A DNA stretch of 64,000 nt from Nitrospira sp. ST-bin5 (GTDB taxonomy: Bacteria > Nitrospirota > Nitrospiria > Nitrospirales > Nitrospiraceae): the NCBI GenBank assembly GCA_002083555.1, contig MSXN01000009.1, positions 62,001 to 126,000 of the forward strand, written 5' to 3'. The stretch's first letter is position 1. Each line of letters starts with the position of its first letter. A program made the translations under genes and the position numbers. This document shows positions 14,008-23,036 of the stretch, piece by piece. The notes beneath the pieces were generated by a model that was given only the letters and a program-made list of their open reading frames with translations, was not told the DNA's origin and did no database searches.

Positions 14008-15018
14008 TCACCATTTCTTTATGAAAAAACTGTCCAAATATTTCTTGCCCTTTCCAGAACTGGCCCATTCAATGATTTCCTTTTTCCCTATCGCATGCAT
14101 GTACGCAGGCTTGTCCTTGCAGCCTCCATAAGCAAAGTAAAAGACCTTCGCTCCAGGCTCTCTTCCTTCAGCGGCTTTTCTGAATTCTTGTTCTACCGTG
14201 ATCTCCCCCTGATCTTTCTTGCATTGTGCAAGTATTTGAGTGTTCTCGCGCTCATCGCGCCCAACTATATCTAAAGCCTTAAGTGTTCCACCGACTACTA
14301 GTCCCGTTGGAAGAAAGCGCTCCTCGATAATCAAGTAACCAAGGCAGAAGGATTCCCATTCTTTTGGGCCGAGAAGATTAAGGCGAGCTTCAGGCCCCAT
14401 ATCTTCAAACTCCTCACGTACCCCTTTTTCTGTCGAATGTTTTGTTAGAATTTGCAAAGCTTCTCGGTATGCAGACAGCCTGAAAATATTTCCTCGACCT
14501 GCTTGGGGAATCAGCAAGTAGAAGTCAGGTAACTTGGCTAGATCGAACGTCAATTGTTCGGATGTTAGCCGGCGAAACTTCCACACTTCTTTGATCTTTG
14601 GATTGTTTGTCTTTGGATGCTCCCGGTTCAGGCAGTTAGCAATGCTTAGATCGGACTCAAGCGCTCCCTGAACGTGAGCAAGGTGGATTTGTGAGCCAAT
14701 ACAGACAACAACCCAATCTTCTTTTGGTATATCTATAAACCGTTTGATTGTGTCAATTTCATGTTTTCCGATTTGCCCTTTAACCCCCTCCGCCTTTAGC
14801 TGTGTTACCAGACTCTTCTGTGCGGATACGTTCATGTTTAGGTATTCTGCCCATCTGTCATTTCCCAAGCTCTTGGCATCGTTAAGGTCATCTGCCGTCC
14901 AGGCTCCATACCAGATCCCCACTTGGCCATGGTCTAGTGCCTGCTTGCTATAGTCGTTAGGTATACCTTCTTCAGGTGTGTATCGCATTCTGATCCGCCA
15001 AAACTCATGCTGATTCAT
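14008..15018 (-). CDS. putative Mrr-like PD-(D/E)XK endonuclease
   Basis: The 336-residue protein is visibly AT-richer than its neighbours. The N-terminal 150 residues (GIWYGAWTADDLND, WVVVCIGSQIHLAHVQG) resemble small-molecule or modified-base-sensing domains seen fused to nucleases, though I cannot name the family. The C-terminal part has LKALDIVGRDERENTQILAQCKKDQGEI: an Asp followed some 14 residues later by QCKK, the D...(Q/E)xK pattern of Mrr-type restriction endonucleases. AGGAGG precedes the ATG. A WYL regulator ends 41 bases upstream on the same strand. A type IV-like restriction role is inferred. Confidence 0.5.
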   Translation of the reverse strand: MNQHEFWRIRMRYTPEEGIPNDYSKQALDHGQVGIWYGAWTADDLNDAKSLGNDRWAEYLNMNVSAQKSLVTQLKAEGVKGQIGKHEIDTIKRFIDIPKEDWVVVCIGSQIHLAHVQGALESDLSIANCLNREHPKTNNPKIKEVWKFRRLTSEQLTFDLAKLPDFYLLIPQAGRGNIFRLSAYREALQILTKHSTEKGVREEFEDMGPEARLNLLGPKEWESFCLGYLIIEERFLPTGLVVGGTLKALDIVGRDERENTQILAQCKKDQGEITVEQEFRKAAEGREPGAKVFYFAYGGCKDKPAYMHAIGKKEIIEWASSGKGKKYLDSFFIKKW

Positions 15019-15059
15019 TGGTCCTCCTGCTTAAATCTTGCAGCCATCATCGGCTCCGA

Positions 15060-16064
15060 TCAGTTAACGTACCGCTTCCTCATAAACTCAATCTGCCTGC
15101 CAATAGCAGTTGCGAGTTCCCTTGGTGCAAGAACTTTTGCAGTCACTCCCCACCACAACACCCACGACACAATTTCATCCATTCCTCCTGCCTGAAACGA
15201 GACGATGACATTGCCGTTCTTGAGTTTCTTGATCTGCTGCGTGGGGTGCCATTGACGTTCTGTGAAATAGTCGGCCACTTCACGTGAGAATTGGACCTTC
15301 ACGTCCATCACATCGCCCTCGATCAAGCCGAAGGCCTTTCTTGACCTGGCGCGAGCGGCATATTCCGGTCTGATCGTAAATGGATCGGCGGTCATGTCTA
15401 CCGTGGCTTTCTGGATACGCTCAACGGCGAATATGCGGAAGTCTTTCGCTCGATGGGAATACCCGACCAGATACAAACCATTGTCAAAAAGCTGCAAGCC
15501 ATAAGGCTCAACTTGATGGACAACCGGCTTGGGCTTGTTCTGCGCGCGGTGAGCGATCTTGACCTTCCGTTGAAGCAATAACGCCTTCTGGAGCGTGGCG
15601 AGAATATCATTCTGCTTGGCGTAGGATCGCAGGGGGCGTTGAACTGGGAGAAAAACCTGCGTTATCTGCTCGATCTTGTTGGCTGTTTTCCTCGGTAAGC
15701 CGGCTTCAACCTTTCGGCACAAGCGTTTCAAGTCTTCCATAAATGGGGTACCAGCCAGATAGGCAAGATGAGACTTGGCAAGGTAGAGCGACATCAATTC
15801 TTCGGGTGTCGCCGGCTCTGGCTTTATTCCTTGGTGTCCCCCTTCGATCTGCCAGATCCGTTCGCCCGTTTCATCCGGTTCCGTGAAGACATAGCCGAGC
15901 GCTTCAATGTCTCTGAGATAGTCATAAATATGGCGGCGATCGACCTGGAAGGTTTCTTCAAGCTCTGCCCGGGTCATGCCACGAGCACAGAGTGTGAGGA
16001 TCATGCGAACCAACCGCGCCCCTGGACTTGGATCGTTACGCTCTTTGTCTTGTTGTGCTGCCAT
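15060..16064 (-). CDS. WYL-domain transcriptional regulator
   Basis: The 334-residue protein, started at 16064 (AAGGAG lies 12-17 bases upstream), has an N-terminal DeoR-like winged helix (ILTLCARGMTRAELEETFQVDRRHIYDYLRDIEALG), a middle WYL domain (VEPYGLQLFDNGLYLVGYSHRAKDFRIFAVERIQ) and a C-terminal WCX extension (FSREVADYFTERQWHPTQQI). WYL domains bind ligands, probably nucleic acid or nucleotide signals, and regulate many defence loci. It leads the same-strand pair with the Mrr-like gene, so it probably controls that nuclease and itself. Confidence 0.85.
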   Translation of the reverse strand: MAAQQDKERNDPSPGARLVRMILTLCARGMTRAELEETFQVDRRHIYDYLRDIEALGYVFTEPDETGERIWQIEGGHQGIKPEPATPEELMSLYLAKSHLAYLAGTPFMEDLKRLCRKVEAGLPRKTANKIEQITQVFLPVQRPLRSYAKQNDILATLQKALLLQRKVKIAHRAQNKPKPVVHQVEPYGLQLFDNGLYLVGYSHRAKDFRIFAVERIQKATVDMTADPFTIRPEYAARARSRKAFGLIEGDVMDVKVQFSREVADYFTERQWHPTQQIKKLKNGNVIVSFQAGGMDEIVSWVLWWGVTAKVLAPRELATAIGRQIEFMRKRYVN

Positions 16065-16239
16065 GGCGGGGGTTCTCCTTATGCGCTGATTAGAGCTATG
16101 GAATCCTCGCATGGAAGTGTGACGGAGTCAGTCGTACCAGTCTGCTACAGAGTGTTTCTACCCAGCCTTTGGGGGGTACTAGGATTGTCGCCCCGCACAG
16201 ATCTGCCCAATGGCGATGCCTTAAAGGCCAATTCGAATG

Positions 16240-16554
16240 TCAGGTAACGGTATCGATGATGTATCGAGTCGGCGAGGAGGCAGATTCGTCCGGGGGCACG
16301 ACCTTGGATGGAGGGATGTCGGCTTGCAGCCGTTTGAGCAGGCGAGGCATCTTCAGCGAAGCGGGAATCTCACAGGTCCACACATGCATACCCGATGAGG
16401 CTTCATCGGCGTGTCTCAGCACCCGAAAGCCCGGGTATTCCATAAAATAGGCAGATAAGAATCCCGAGATCGCCTGGATCACCCAGGGGTTGGCCTGGCT
16501 GTAGTGCTGGGTGACTCTTAGTTCGACGACGGGAAGTGTCTCTTCGCTGTCCAT
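16240..16554 (-). CDS. hypothetical protein, 104 residues
   Basis: A soluble protein (MDSEETLPVV start) with no motif I recognise. It contains GFLSAYFMEYPGFRVLRHADEASSGMHVWTC and a Pro/Asp-rich C-terminus. A GGAG lies 12-15 bases upstream of the ATG, somewhat far. It sits between the Omp85 gene and the WYL regulator, on the same strand as both. It may be real, but support is only ORF length and codon use. Confidence 0.45.
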   Translation of the reverse strand: MDSEETLPVVELRVTQHYSQANPWVIQAISGFLSAYFMEYPGFRVLRHADEASSGMHVWTCEIPASLKMPRLLKRLQADIPPSKVVPPDESASSPTRYIIDTVT

Positions 16555-16660
16555 GGTCTTTGTGCTCCGCTTCCGTACTTGTCCCGCACTCTATCAATTC
16601 CACCGGCGGTTTGAAACAGCGAGTGTGAGCCTATCCCGGCGATGGAGTTCTCTGTCCTGG

Positions 16661-17968
16661 TCAGAAATACTGGGTGATGCCGATCTGGAGCAGTGTATTG
16701 TGAGTCGGCGAGAACAGGTGGGCCACATCCACTCGTAGGAGCGTATTGGAGAGAAACGTGGGGATGATGCGTAGTCCGGCCCCCACATTCACTGCCCCCT
16801 GCCAGTGGTGCAGTTTCCCTACTTCGGTAAAAGATTGAAATGTGCCGAAGTCGGAAAACAGGACGCCTTGTACCGCCCAGCGCGGCGCGACGGAAATGGC
16901 GTGCCGGAGTTCCAGATTGGTATAGGCCTGCGCGCGGTTGCGGTAGAGATTATCGGACAGTCCACGCACGCCGGTGATACTGCCGATCAGGACGCTGTGA
17001 TTCGGGTTACCACTATTGTTCACGGCTTCAGCAACGCTGTTGAGCATCAGCACAGTGGTTGATCCCAGGGGGATGCCGTGCAGGTAGCGCACCTTGGCTT
17101 CGTGGCGCTGCTGATTGGCGCCGAACAAGAAGCCGGGTCGAAGCTCCAGCGCGATGCGGTACCCGCTGGGCACCAGATCGTGCCAGTGGTACTGATCCCA
17201 TGTCAGTTCGGGGATCAGGCCGACGTAATACCCATCGGGCGGTCGGCGATCTGCTTTCAGGTCCTCGACCAGCTCACGGTACACCTTGAGAACCACCTCA
17301 TACCGCAGCGGCGAGCGATAGTCGTAGGGACCTTTGAGTTCCAATTCGGTGCCGATCCGATTGCGAGTCCAGGTGGACGTGGAATCGGCAAAGCGGATCC
17401 CGTTCACATTGTATGATCCTTTGATCTCTTTGGCCCACCGGTCTGGCTCGAAGGCATGTTGTGAGAGCCATAGGTCGACGTTCGGCCCGCGTTGGCTGTA
17501 GTTGAACTGCCCGCCGAGTTGCGTGCCTGTGCCGAACAAGTTGTATTCCACCAGACCGACGGTTGCATTCAGATCCTTCACGCTGCTACCGCTGGTGAAA
17601 TTCAGGATCGGTGCCAGGGTGATCTTCTCTTGGGCGTCTACGGACAGCGTAGGGCCGTCCCGCGTTACCTGGACGCGATCAAAGAGGCTCAGGTTGCGCA
17701 CCCGCCGCTCAAACTCCTCAATCTCGGTTCCGGTGAATTCAGCCGGCAAGGGCCGGGGCAGCAGCCGGAGGATGGTGCCCTGTTCCGTATGGACGAGTCC
17801 CTCGATATGGACCGCACTGATCGAGACGGTTTCACCTTCCGCAATGCCTTGTGCAGCTAGGACCACACTGAATACTGCCAGGTGGTTTAGCGTAACGATG
17901 AGAGCCAGAGCGAGAAATATCTGAGCGCGAATATCTATGAAACGTGAAAGGATGCACGCATGCCGCAT
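16661..17968 (-). CDS. Omp85-family outer-membrane protein with one POTRA domain
   Basis: Started at 17968 (CGGAGG a few bases upstream), the product is 435 residues. It has a signal peptide (about 1-42), a single POTRA-like domain (about 47-115: VSISAVHIEGLVHTEQGTI, FERRVRNLSLFDRVQV) and a beta-barrel (118-435) ending in phenylalanine, as outer-membrane proteins do. The conserved barrel motif VRGLSDN occurs around the Omp85 strand signature. BamA has five POTRAs and TpsB two, so this is a reduced form closer to small TamA/FhaC-like proteins. It may insert or export a partner, which is not evident nearby. Confidence 0.75.
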   Translation of the reverse strand: MRHACILSRFIDIRAQIFLALALIVTLNHLAVFSVVLAAQGIAEGETVSISAVHIEGLVHTEQGTILRLLPRPLPAEFTGTEIEEFERRVRNLSLFDRVQVTRDGPTLSVDAQEKITLAPILNFTSGSSVKDLNATVGLVEYNLFGTGTQLGGQFNYSQRGPNVDLWLSQHAFEPDRWAKEIKGSYNVNGIRFADSTSTWTRNRIGTELELKGPYDYRSPLRYEVVLKVYRELVEDLKADRRPPDGYYVGLIPELTWDQYHWHDLVPSGYRIALELRPGFLFGANQQRHEAKVRYLHGIPLGSTTVLMLNSVAEAVNNSGNPNHSVLIGSITGVRGLSDNLYRNRAQAYTNLELRHAISVAPRWAVQGVLFSDFGTFQSFTEVGKLHHWQGAVNVGAGLRIIPTFLSNTLLRVDVAHLFSPTHNTLLQIGITQYF

Positions 17969-18046
17969 CACAGGCCTCCGTTGGTAATAAGAGAAGCCCC
18001 CGTCGGTCAACAGGACGAGCGTAGGGCGTGGAGACGCTGGATGAGT

Positions 18047-18400
18047 CTAGATGCGAAGAGGGATGGAAAATGAGACAGGGCTACTTCTGGGCGGTGGATG
18101 ATGGGAAGAGGCGGTTTTTAGAGCGGCGTTATCTGGCGCTGTGACGGCAAGAGTGGTCGCATGGAAGTCAGTTGCCGGGGCTGAGGTGAGGGTGTCCGTT
18201 GGTGAGTGGTCTGCTCGCTCGGATGGCATGAGCAGGTGTTCGGCGGCATTATCCGGTTCTTCCGCTGAAGCATCGGCATTGGACGTCACGTCCGGCGTTT
18301 CAAACACCAGATCAACGACCAGATCTCCCGTGGTCCACAGGCAAGTAAGGAGCGCGAGCCAGCCGATGATGAGCATATGAGGCATAACCCGTCGATACAT
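18047..18400 (-). CDS. small single-span membrane or exported protein
   Basis: With the start at 18400 the product has 117 residues: a hydrophobic N-terminal segment (MLIIGWLALLTCLW) followed by an acidic, Ser/Thr/Pro/Ala-rich region with no predicted fold. A longer reading to 18532 would overlap the divergent aldo-keto reductase gene, so it is not preferred. No clear ribosome-binding site. It is the first gene upstream of the Omp85 gene and could be cotranscribed with it. Confidence 0.4.
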   Translation of the reverse strand: MYRRVMPHMLIIGWLALLTCLWTTGDLVVDLVFETPDVTSNADASAEEPDNAAEHLLMPSERADHSPTDTLTSAPATDFHATTLAVTAPDNAALKTASSHHPPPRSSPVSFSIPLRI

Positions 18401-18551
18401 GGAGAAAAGTATAGCAGAAGCCGAAGCCGAAGAGGGATGCCCCACATGAAATGCGGCAATCGGATTGGATAGTGTATTTACTTGGTAAGGGCTCGATCCC
18501 GCTGGACAGGGAGGGGTGGTTTCCGTCAGCATGCGCCCAGGAGGCTATTTC

Positions 18552-19391
18552 ATGACTTTGACGGCATATAACGGTATCTCGATTCCGTCGTTTATGTATG
18601 GCACGGCCTGGAAGAAAGAGGCGACGAGCCAGTTGGTGCAACTTGCCGTGGTGTCAGGCTTTACGGCAATCGATACGGCGAATCAGCTCATCCACTATCA
18701 GGAAGCCCTGGTCGGAGATGCGCTGCTAGCCCTGGCCAAACAGGGATTCAAGCGGGAAGCGCTGTTTCTTCAGACCAAGTTTACCTCGGTTGACGGGCAG
18801 GACCACCGGACACCCTATGAGGCGAGTGGCGATCTTACGACCCAGGTCAATCAGTCCTTTCAGAGTTCCTTGTCGCATCTCTACACCGACTATCTCGACT
18901 CCTATGTCCTGCATGGGCCCTATTCCAGGCGGGGATTGGGCGCGGCGGACTGGGAGGTCTGGGCTGCCATCGAGTCGTTCTACGATTCCGGCAAGACCAA
19001 AATGATCGGTGTCAGCAATGTGTCGGCGGAACAGCTCTCGCTGCTCTGTGCCAAGGCCAGGCATAAGCCGATGGTCGTGCAGAATCGCTGCTATGCCGCC
19101 TTCGGCTGGGACAAAGAGGTACGGGATCTGTGTCGGGCGAACCAGATCATTTATCAAGGCTTCTCGCTCCTCACGGCGAATCGTGAGGTTTTCATCGAGC
19201 CTGATGTGCGTGCGATGGCGGTGAAGTACGGGACCGGGCTCGCGCAAATTGTCTTTCGATTCGCCATGCAGATCGGGATGCTGCCCCTGACGGGTACCAC
19301 GAATCCCGAACATATGAAGGAAGATCTGGCATCGGATCACTTCACGTTGACGGCGGAAGAGTTGCAGCGGGTTGAAACGATCGGACTGTAG
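18552..19391 (+). CDS. aldo/keto reductase
   Basis: 279 residues, started at 18552 with AGGAGG at 18539-18544. Family features are FTAIDTANQLIHY (catalytic Asp and Tyr region), QTKFT (Lys), DSYVLHGPYSRRG (His), GVSNVSAEQL and the C-terminal nucleotide site (PLTGTTNPEHM). It is an NADPH-dependent reductase of carbonyl compounds in the cytoplasm; the substrate is unknown. The next gene overlaps its stop codon by one base (TAGTG), showing cotranscription with the DUF488 gene. Confidence 0.85.
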   Translation: MTLTAYNGISIPSFMYGTAWKKEATSQLVQLAVVSGFTAIDTANQLIHYQEALVGDALLALAKQGFKREALFLQTKFTSVDGQDHRTPYEASGDLTTQVNQSFQSSLSHLYTDYLDSYVLHGPYSRRGLGAADWEVWAAIESFYDSGKTKMIGVSNVSAEQLSLLCAKARHKPMVVQNRCYAAFGWDKEVRDLCRANQIIYQGFSLLTANREVFIEPDVRAMAVKYGTGLAQIVFRFAMQIGMLPLTGTTNPEHMKEDLASDHFTLTAEELQRVETIGL

Positions 19392-19771
19392 TGGCGTCGA
19401 CCCTGGTCAGGATCAAGCGCATCTACGAGCCGGCGGTGAAGAGCGATGGGTATCGGATTCTGGTGGATCGGCTGTGGCCGCGGGGCGTCTCGAAAGCCGC
19501 GGCGCGCATCGATCTGTGGATGCGAGACATTGCCCCGTCCACGGCCTTGCGGCGTTGGTTCAATCATGATCCGGCCAAGTGGGAAGAGTTTTGCGAGCGG
19601 TATCGGACTGAATTGCGGGAACAGCAGCCACTACTTGATGCGGTGCGGCAGCAGGCGAAGGACGGACCTGTCACGCTGGTGTATTCTGCCCGGGACGAAC
19701 GATTCAATCAGGCGGTGGCGCTTAAACTGGTTTTGAAACAATCAATCACACGAAAGCGAAGTACGACATGA
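19391..19771 (+). CDS. DUF488 (YeaO-like) protein
   Basis: 126 residues, GTG start overlapping the preceding stop. The DUF488 signature is clear: RIYEPAVKSDGYRILVDRLWPRGVSK, DLWMRDIAPSTALRRWFNHDPAKWEEF and VTLVYSARDERFNQAVAL. The biochemical function of the family is not established. It is translated in a run with the aldo-keto reductase and precedes a flavoprotein by 40 bases. Confidence 0.85.
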   Translation: MASTLVRIKRIYEPAVKSDGYRILVDRLWPRGVSKAAARIDLWMRDIAPSTALRRWFNHDPAKWEEFCERYRTELREQQPLLDAVRQQAKDGPVTLVYSARDERFNQAVALKLVLKQSITRKRSTT

Positions 19772-19811
19772 CGATGCGGGAGATTCTCGGAAACGGATCA
19801 CGGTGTGCCCG

Positions 19812-21032
19812 ATGAAGATTGCGATTATCGGAGGCGGTCCGGCAGGCCTGATGGCTGCGGAGAGTGCGAGCGCAGCGGGAGCGCAGGTGGACCTGTATGA
19901 CGCCATGCCGTCGGTCGGGCGGAAGTTCTTACTGGCCGGGAAGGGTGGACTGAACCTCACGCATTCCGAGCCGGTCGAGAAAATGCTGTCGCGGTACGGG
20001 ATGCGGAGGACTCAGATCGCTCCGCTCATTGCGGCATTCGGGCCGGATGCGCTGCGTACCTGGGTGAAGGGTCTTGGGATTGAGACCTTTGTGGGATCGT
20101 CCGGTCGGGTGTTTCCGAAAGATATGAAATCGGCTCCGCTGCTGCGGGCCTGGCTGCGGCGACTCCGTCAGGCCGGCGTCCGGTTCCATGTGCGGCATCG
20201 CTGGCGTGGATGGGATGCGCAAGGCGCGCTGCAGTTCGACTCTCCCGAGGGGAAGCAGCTCGTTCGGGCCGACGCGGTCATCCTCGCGCTCGGCGGAGGG
20301 AGTTGGCCGCAACTGGGTTCGGATGCGGCCTGGGTGCCATGGCTCGTGCAGCGCGGCGTCTCAGTGAGTCCGTTGCGCCCGGCCAATTGCGGGTTCGATA
20401 TTGCCTGGACGGAAATTTTTAAGAAGAAGTTCGCCGGCCATCCGGTCAAGTCTGTGGCGTTGAAAATTCAGACGCCGGCGGGCGGCGAGAAGTGGCAGCA
20501 AGGTGAATTCGTCGTGACAACGACCGGAGTGGAAGGCGGCGTGATCTACTCGATGTCCGCACTGTTGCGCGATGAAATTGCCACCAAGGGATTCGCGGTC
20601 TTGCGGCTTGATTTGGCGCCTGACCGTGACCTCTCCGGTTTGACGAACGATCTTGCCAAGCCGCGCGGGAAAAAAACCATGGCGACGCATTTGGAGCGGC
20701 GAGTGGGTATGACCGGAGTCAAGGTCGGGCTATTGCGCGAAGTCGTGTCAAAAGAAGACTTTGCCGATCCGGCCAAGCTGGCTGCCGCGATCAAGTCGCT
20801 GTCGTTGAAGCTGATTGCGACCAGGCCACTGGCGGAGTCGATCAGCTCGGCCGGTGGAGTCATTTTTGAAGCAGTCGATGCCAGATTGATGTTGCGCGAG
20901 GTGCCGGGGGTTTTTTGCGCGGGAGAGATGCTGGATTGGGAAGCTCCGACGGGCGGGTATCTCCTGACGGCCTGTTTCGCCAGCGGCCGCGCAGCCGGTG
21001 CTGGAGCGGTGGAATGGTTGAAGCCGCGTTAA
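19812..21032 (+). CDS. BaiN/HI0933-family FAD-dependent oxidoreductase
   Basis: 406 residues. The start at ATG 19812 puts the Rossmann motif IIGGGPAGLMAAESA right at the N-terminus; a GTG nine bases upstream is less likely. Other family features are GRKFLLAGKGGLNLTHSE, ILALGGGSWPQLGSD and the C-terminal FAD site GVFCAGEMLDWEAPTGGYLLTACFASGR. Members are cytoplasmic flavoproteins with unclear substrates. The stop codon overlaps the convergent lipoprotein gene by 4 bases. Confidence 0.85.
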   Translation: MKIAIIGGGPAGLMAAESASAAGAQVDLYDAMPSVGRKFLLAGKGGLNLTHSEPVEKMLSRYGMRRTQIAPLIAAFGPDALRTWVKGLGIETFVGSSGRVFPKDMKSAPLLRAWLRRLRQAGVRFHVRHRWRGWDAQGALQFDSPEGKQLVRADAVILALGGGSWPQLGSDAAWVPWLVQRGVSVSPLRPANCGFDIAWTEIFKKKFAGHPVKSVALKIQTPAGGEKWQQGEFVVTTTGVEGGVIYSMSALLRDEIATKGFAVLRLDLAPDRDLSGLTNDLAKPRGKKTMATHLERRVGMTGVKVGLLREVVSKEDFADPAKLAAAIKSLSLKLIATRPLAESISSAGGVIFEAVDARLMLREVPGVFCAGEMLDWEAPTGGYLLTACFASGRAAGAGAVEWLKPR

Positions 21033-21415
21033 TCCGGTCGATTCACAAAGACCTCGACAATGCCTCCCTGTGGGGCCAGTCCGATGGCGACGCGGCCTTG
21101 AAAGGCCTGATGAGTCCAGTTTCTTCCGTCGAGGCTGGACCATTCCTTATAGAGGTAGAGGCTCTGGGTCAGCTGGATGCGGGTGGTGGCTTCTCCAGGA
21201 TTGACGATGAGGGGGCCCTTCACCGTCATCTGAACGGGGATGGTCTTGCCTCCAGGGATATAGAGAATGTAGTTTTTGTCGGCGGGTTCCGGCTTTCCGA
21301 TCTCGATCACAGGTACTCGCTTCAGCAGATCTTCCGGCGGGCCTTGCATGCCGGCACACCCGGTCAGCAGCATCACACACAGGGCTGCCAACAATGCTGT
21401 TGTTTGGCGATTCAC
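21029..21415 (-). CDS. predicted lipoprotein, unknown function
   Basis: 128 residues with signal peptide and lipobox LLTGC (C20). The mature part (about 108 residues) looks beta-rich: NYILYIPGGKTIPVQMTVKGPLIVNPGEA, then VAIGLAPQGGIVEVFVNRPD. No family is recognised. It is probably anchored to the inner or outer membrane. It is convergent with the flavoprotein gene. Confidence 0.6.
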   Translation of the reverse strand: MNRQTTALLAALCVMLLTGCAGMQGPPEDLLKRVPVIEIGKPEPADKNYILYIPGGKTIPVQMTVKGPLIVNPGEATTRIQLTQSLYLYKEWSSLDGRNWTHQAFQGRVAIGLAPQGGIVEVFVNRPD

Positions 21416-21517
21416 GCGCGATCTCCATGGTTGGTTGTTGCTTCTTGCGCAAGCAAAATACTCAAGCCTGCGACGGAAGGGTGCGACAGGGATTGTGCAG
21501 GGTCGGACTGCTACCGC

Positions 21518-22219
21518 CTAGTTGAAGATCCAGCTCCATAAGCTGGATACCCAGTTCTTGATCCAATCGGTCCAAGACTCCTCCGCCGGAGCTGGTTCCG
21601 CCTTGGCCGGACGAGGCGCGGTCGCCGGCTTCGCAGGAGGGGTCGGAGCGGCTTGTGCCGTCTGTTGCGGCGCCACGGCCGGATTGATCGGCGTGATCGA
21701 GGGAACAACCGGCGTCATGGTCGGTTGGGGTTGCGCGCTCGTTGCCGGTGTGATCGGGGTGAGCAGCGCGTGTGATTCCTCCATCTCCTGTTTGTGCTGC
21801 GTGACCATTGCCTGCAATGAGACGCCCTCCTGCTTCGCGTCCGCCATCTTTTGTGCGAGCAGACGGCTTTGGTTCACAAGGGTTGCCACTTGTGTTTGGA
21901 GAGCGGCGAGCTTCTCTTCTGCGCGTTTTCTGAAAACCGGCAGCGCGTCCTCTTCCCGCTGGATGGCCGCACGCAGCTCGGTGGCGACTGCATCTTCCTG
22001 CCGATTTGCGGTTTTCAGCGCCGCAACGCGCTGCTCCAACTCGGTGATGTCGGTGCGCGTCGCATCCAGGGTGCGGGTCAGTTCGTTCGTTTCGTCTTTC
22101 GTCTTGTCATAAGTTTGCTGGCTGACGCAGCCGACTCCCGTGAGCAAGGCGCTGGTGAGGAGGCAGAGGCTGAAAGGACATAGGCGCGTCGATCGCGACA
22201 AGGCAGTGGGGCTCTTCAT
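21518..22219 (-). CDS. coiled-coil lipoprotein with Pro/Ala-rich tail
   Basis: 233 residues from the start at 22219 (GAGGA upstream). A signal peptide ends at the lipobox LLTGVGC (C31). Residues 35-150 form a long heptad-rich coiled coil (ELTRTLDATRTDITELEQRVAALK). A Pro/Ala/Thr linker follows, and the end is a Trp-rich amphipathic segment (WTDWIKNWVSSLWSWIFN). The layout suggests an envelope spacer whose C-terminus touches a membrane or partner. It follows the same plan as the lipoprotein at 37789 but without sequence identity. Confidence 0.6.
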   Translation of the reverse strand: MKSPTALSRSTRLCPFSLCLLTSALLTGVGCVSQQTYDKTKDETNELTRTLDATRTDITELEQRVAALKTANRQEDAVATELRAAIQREEDALPVFRKRAEEKLAALQTQVATLVNQSRLLAQKMADAKQEGVSLQAMVTQHKQEMEESHALLTPITPATSAQPQPTMTPVVPSITPINPAVAPQQTAQAAPTPPAKPATAPRPAKAEPAPAEESWTDWIKNWVSSLWSWIFN

Positions 22220-22428
22220 GGAATTCTGTCCTCGCTGGTGGACCGACGCCAATCTACGATGCGCGGAGAAATCGTCGGTCTGGTGAGTAGCTGTACGTAC
22301 TGTCTCAAATGTGATTGATTCTGACAATAGAAGGTCGGATTTGCGCTGGTCAATGGATCGGGGCAACCTGTGCGTCCCATCGGTCTCTTGAACAATGAAA
22401 AGTGGCTCGCGTACTATGACGATCGATT

Positions 22429-23022
22429 ATGTCACGGTTATACGATCACGCTGAGCCGCTCCGCTTGCCACCGGAGTGCGAACCATCCTTGTTGGAGCGA
22501 TTTCTTAAAGCCGAGGCCATGGCTCTCTGGGCAGTGCGAGCGGCGCAGTTGCGCGATGTGCCGGCGAATGTTCTGGCCTTCCTCAAGCAGCATGAAGCCG
22601 ATGAGGAAGAACACTTGAAGCATTTTGAAACGCTGGTGGGCTATCAGTCCTGGGGGCGCGAGGTGTTGCCGACGGTCCCGCACCAGTGGCCGTCGCTCGC
22701 CGTGCTGTTGTTCGGATACGAAGCGTTGGGATTGGAGTTCGCCAAACTATTGGTCGGCCTCCGCCCGGACATGCAGTCGATCGTGGACGACGAAGAAACG
22801 CACGTGGCCTTCTTTGAGCATGAGATTCGGAAGCTGCTTGTTGGGGAGGGTGTCAAAGCGGACCAGGCGCGGATATCGGCCAGGGCCTGGTGGAAAAAGC
22901 TGCCACGGACGATCGAGCGATATTTACAGGATGAGAGTCTAAATGACTGCCGAGCGGAAGTGGGGTCAGCTATGCTGGGCACGATTCAACAGCGCTTTAC
23001 GGATGTGGGGTTGTTGAAATAG
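22429..23022 (+). CDS. ferritin-like di-iron protein
   Basis: 197 residues forming a four-helix bundle with two ExxH-type pairs: AEAMALWAVRAAQ with HEADEEEHLKHFE, then YEALGLEFAKLL with DDEETHVAFFEHEI. These repeat the carboxylate/His ligands of ferritin-like or COQ7/rubrerythrin-like di-iron proteins. The C-terminal 50 residues are basic and unlike ferritin. Function (oxidase, peroxidase or iron handling) cannot be chosen. It is convergent with accA, 14 bases away. No strong ribosome-binding site. Confidence 0.65.
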   Translation: MSRLYDHAEPLRLPPECEPSLLERFLKAEAMALWAVRAAQLRDVPANVLAFLKQHEADEEEHLKHFETLVGYQSWGREVLPTVPHQWPSLAVLLFGYEALGLEFAKLLVGLRPDMQSIVDDEETHVAFFEHEIRKLLVGEGVKADQARISARAWWKKLPRTIERYLQDESLNDCRAEVGSAMLGTIQQRFTDVGLLK

Positions 23023-23036
23023 GAGCGGTGTTGCGG

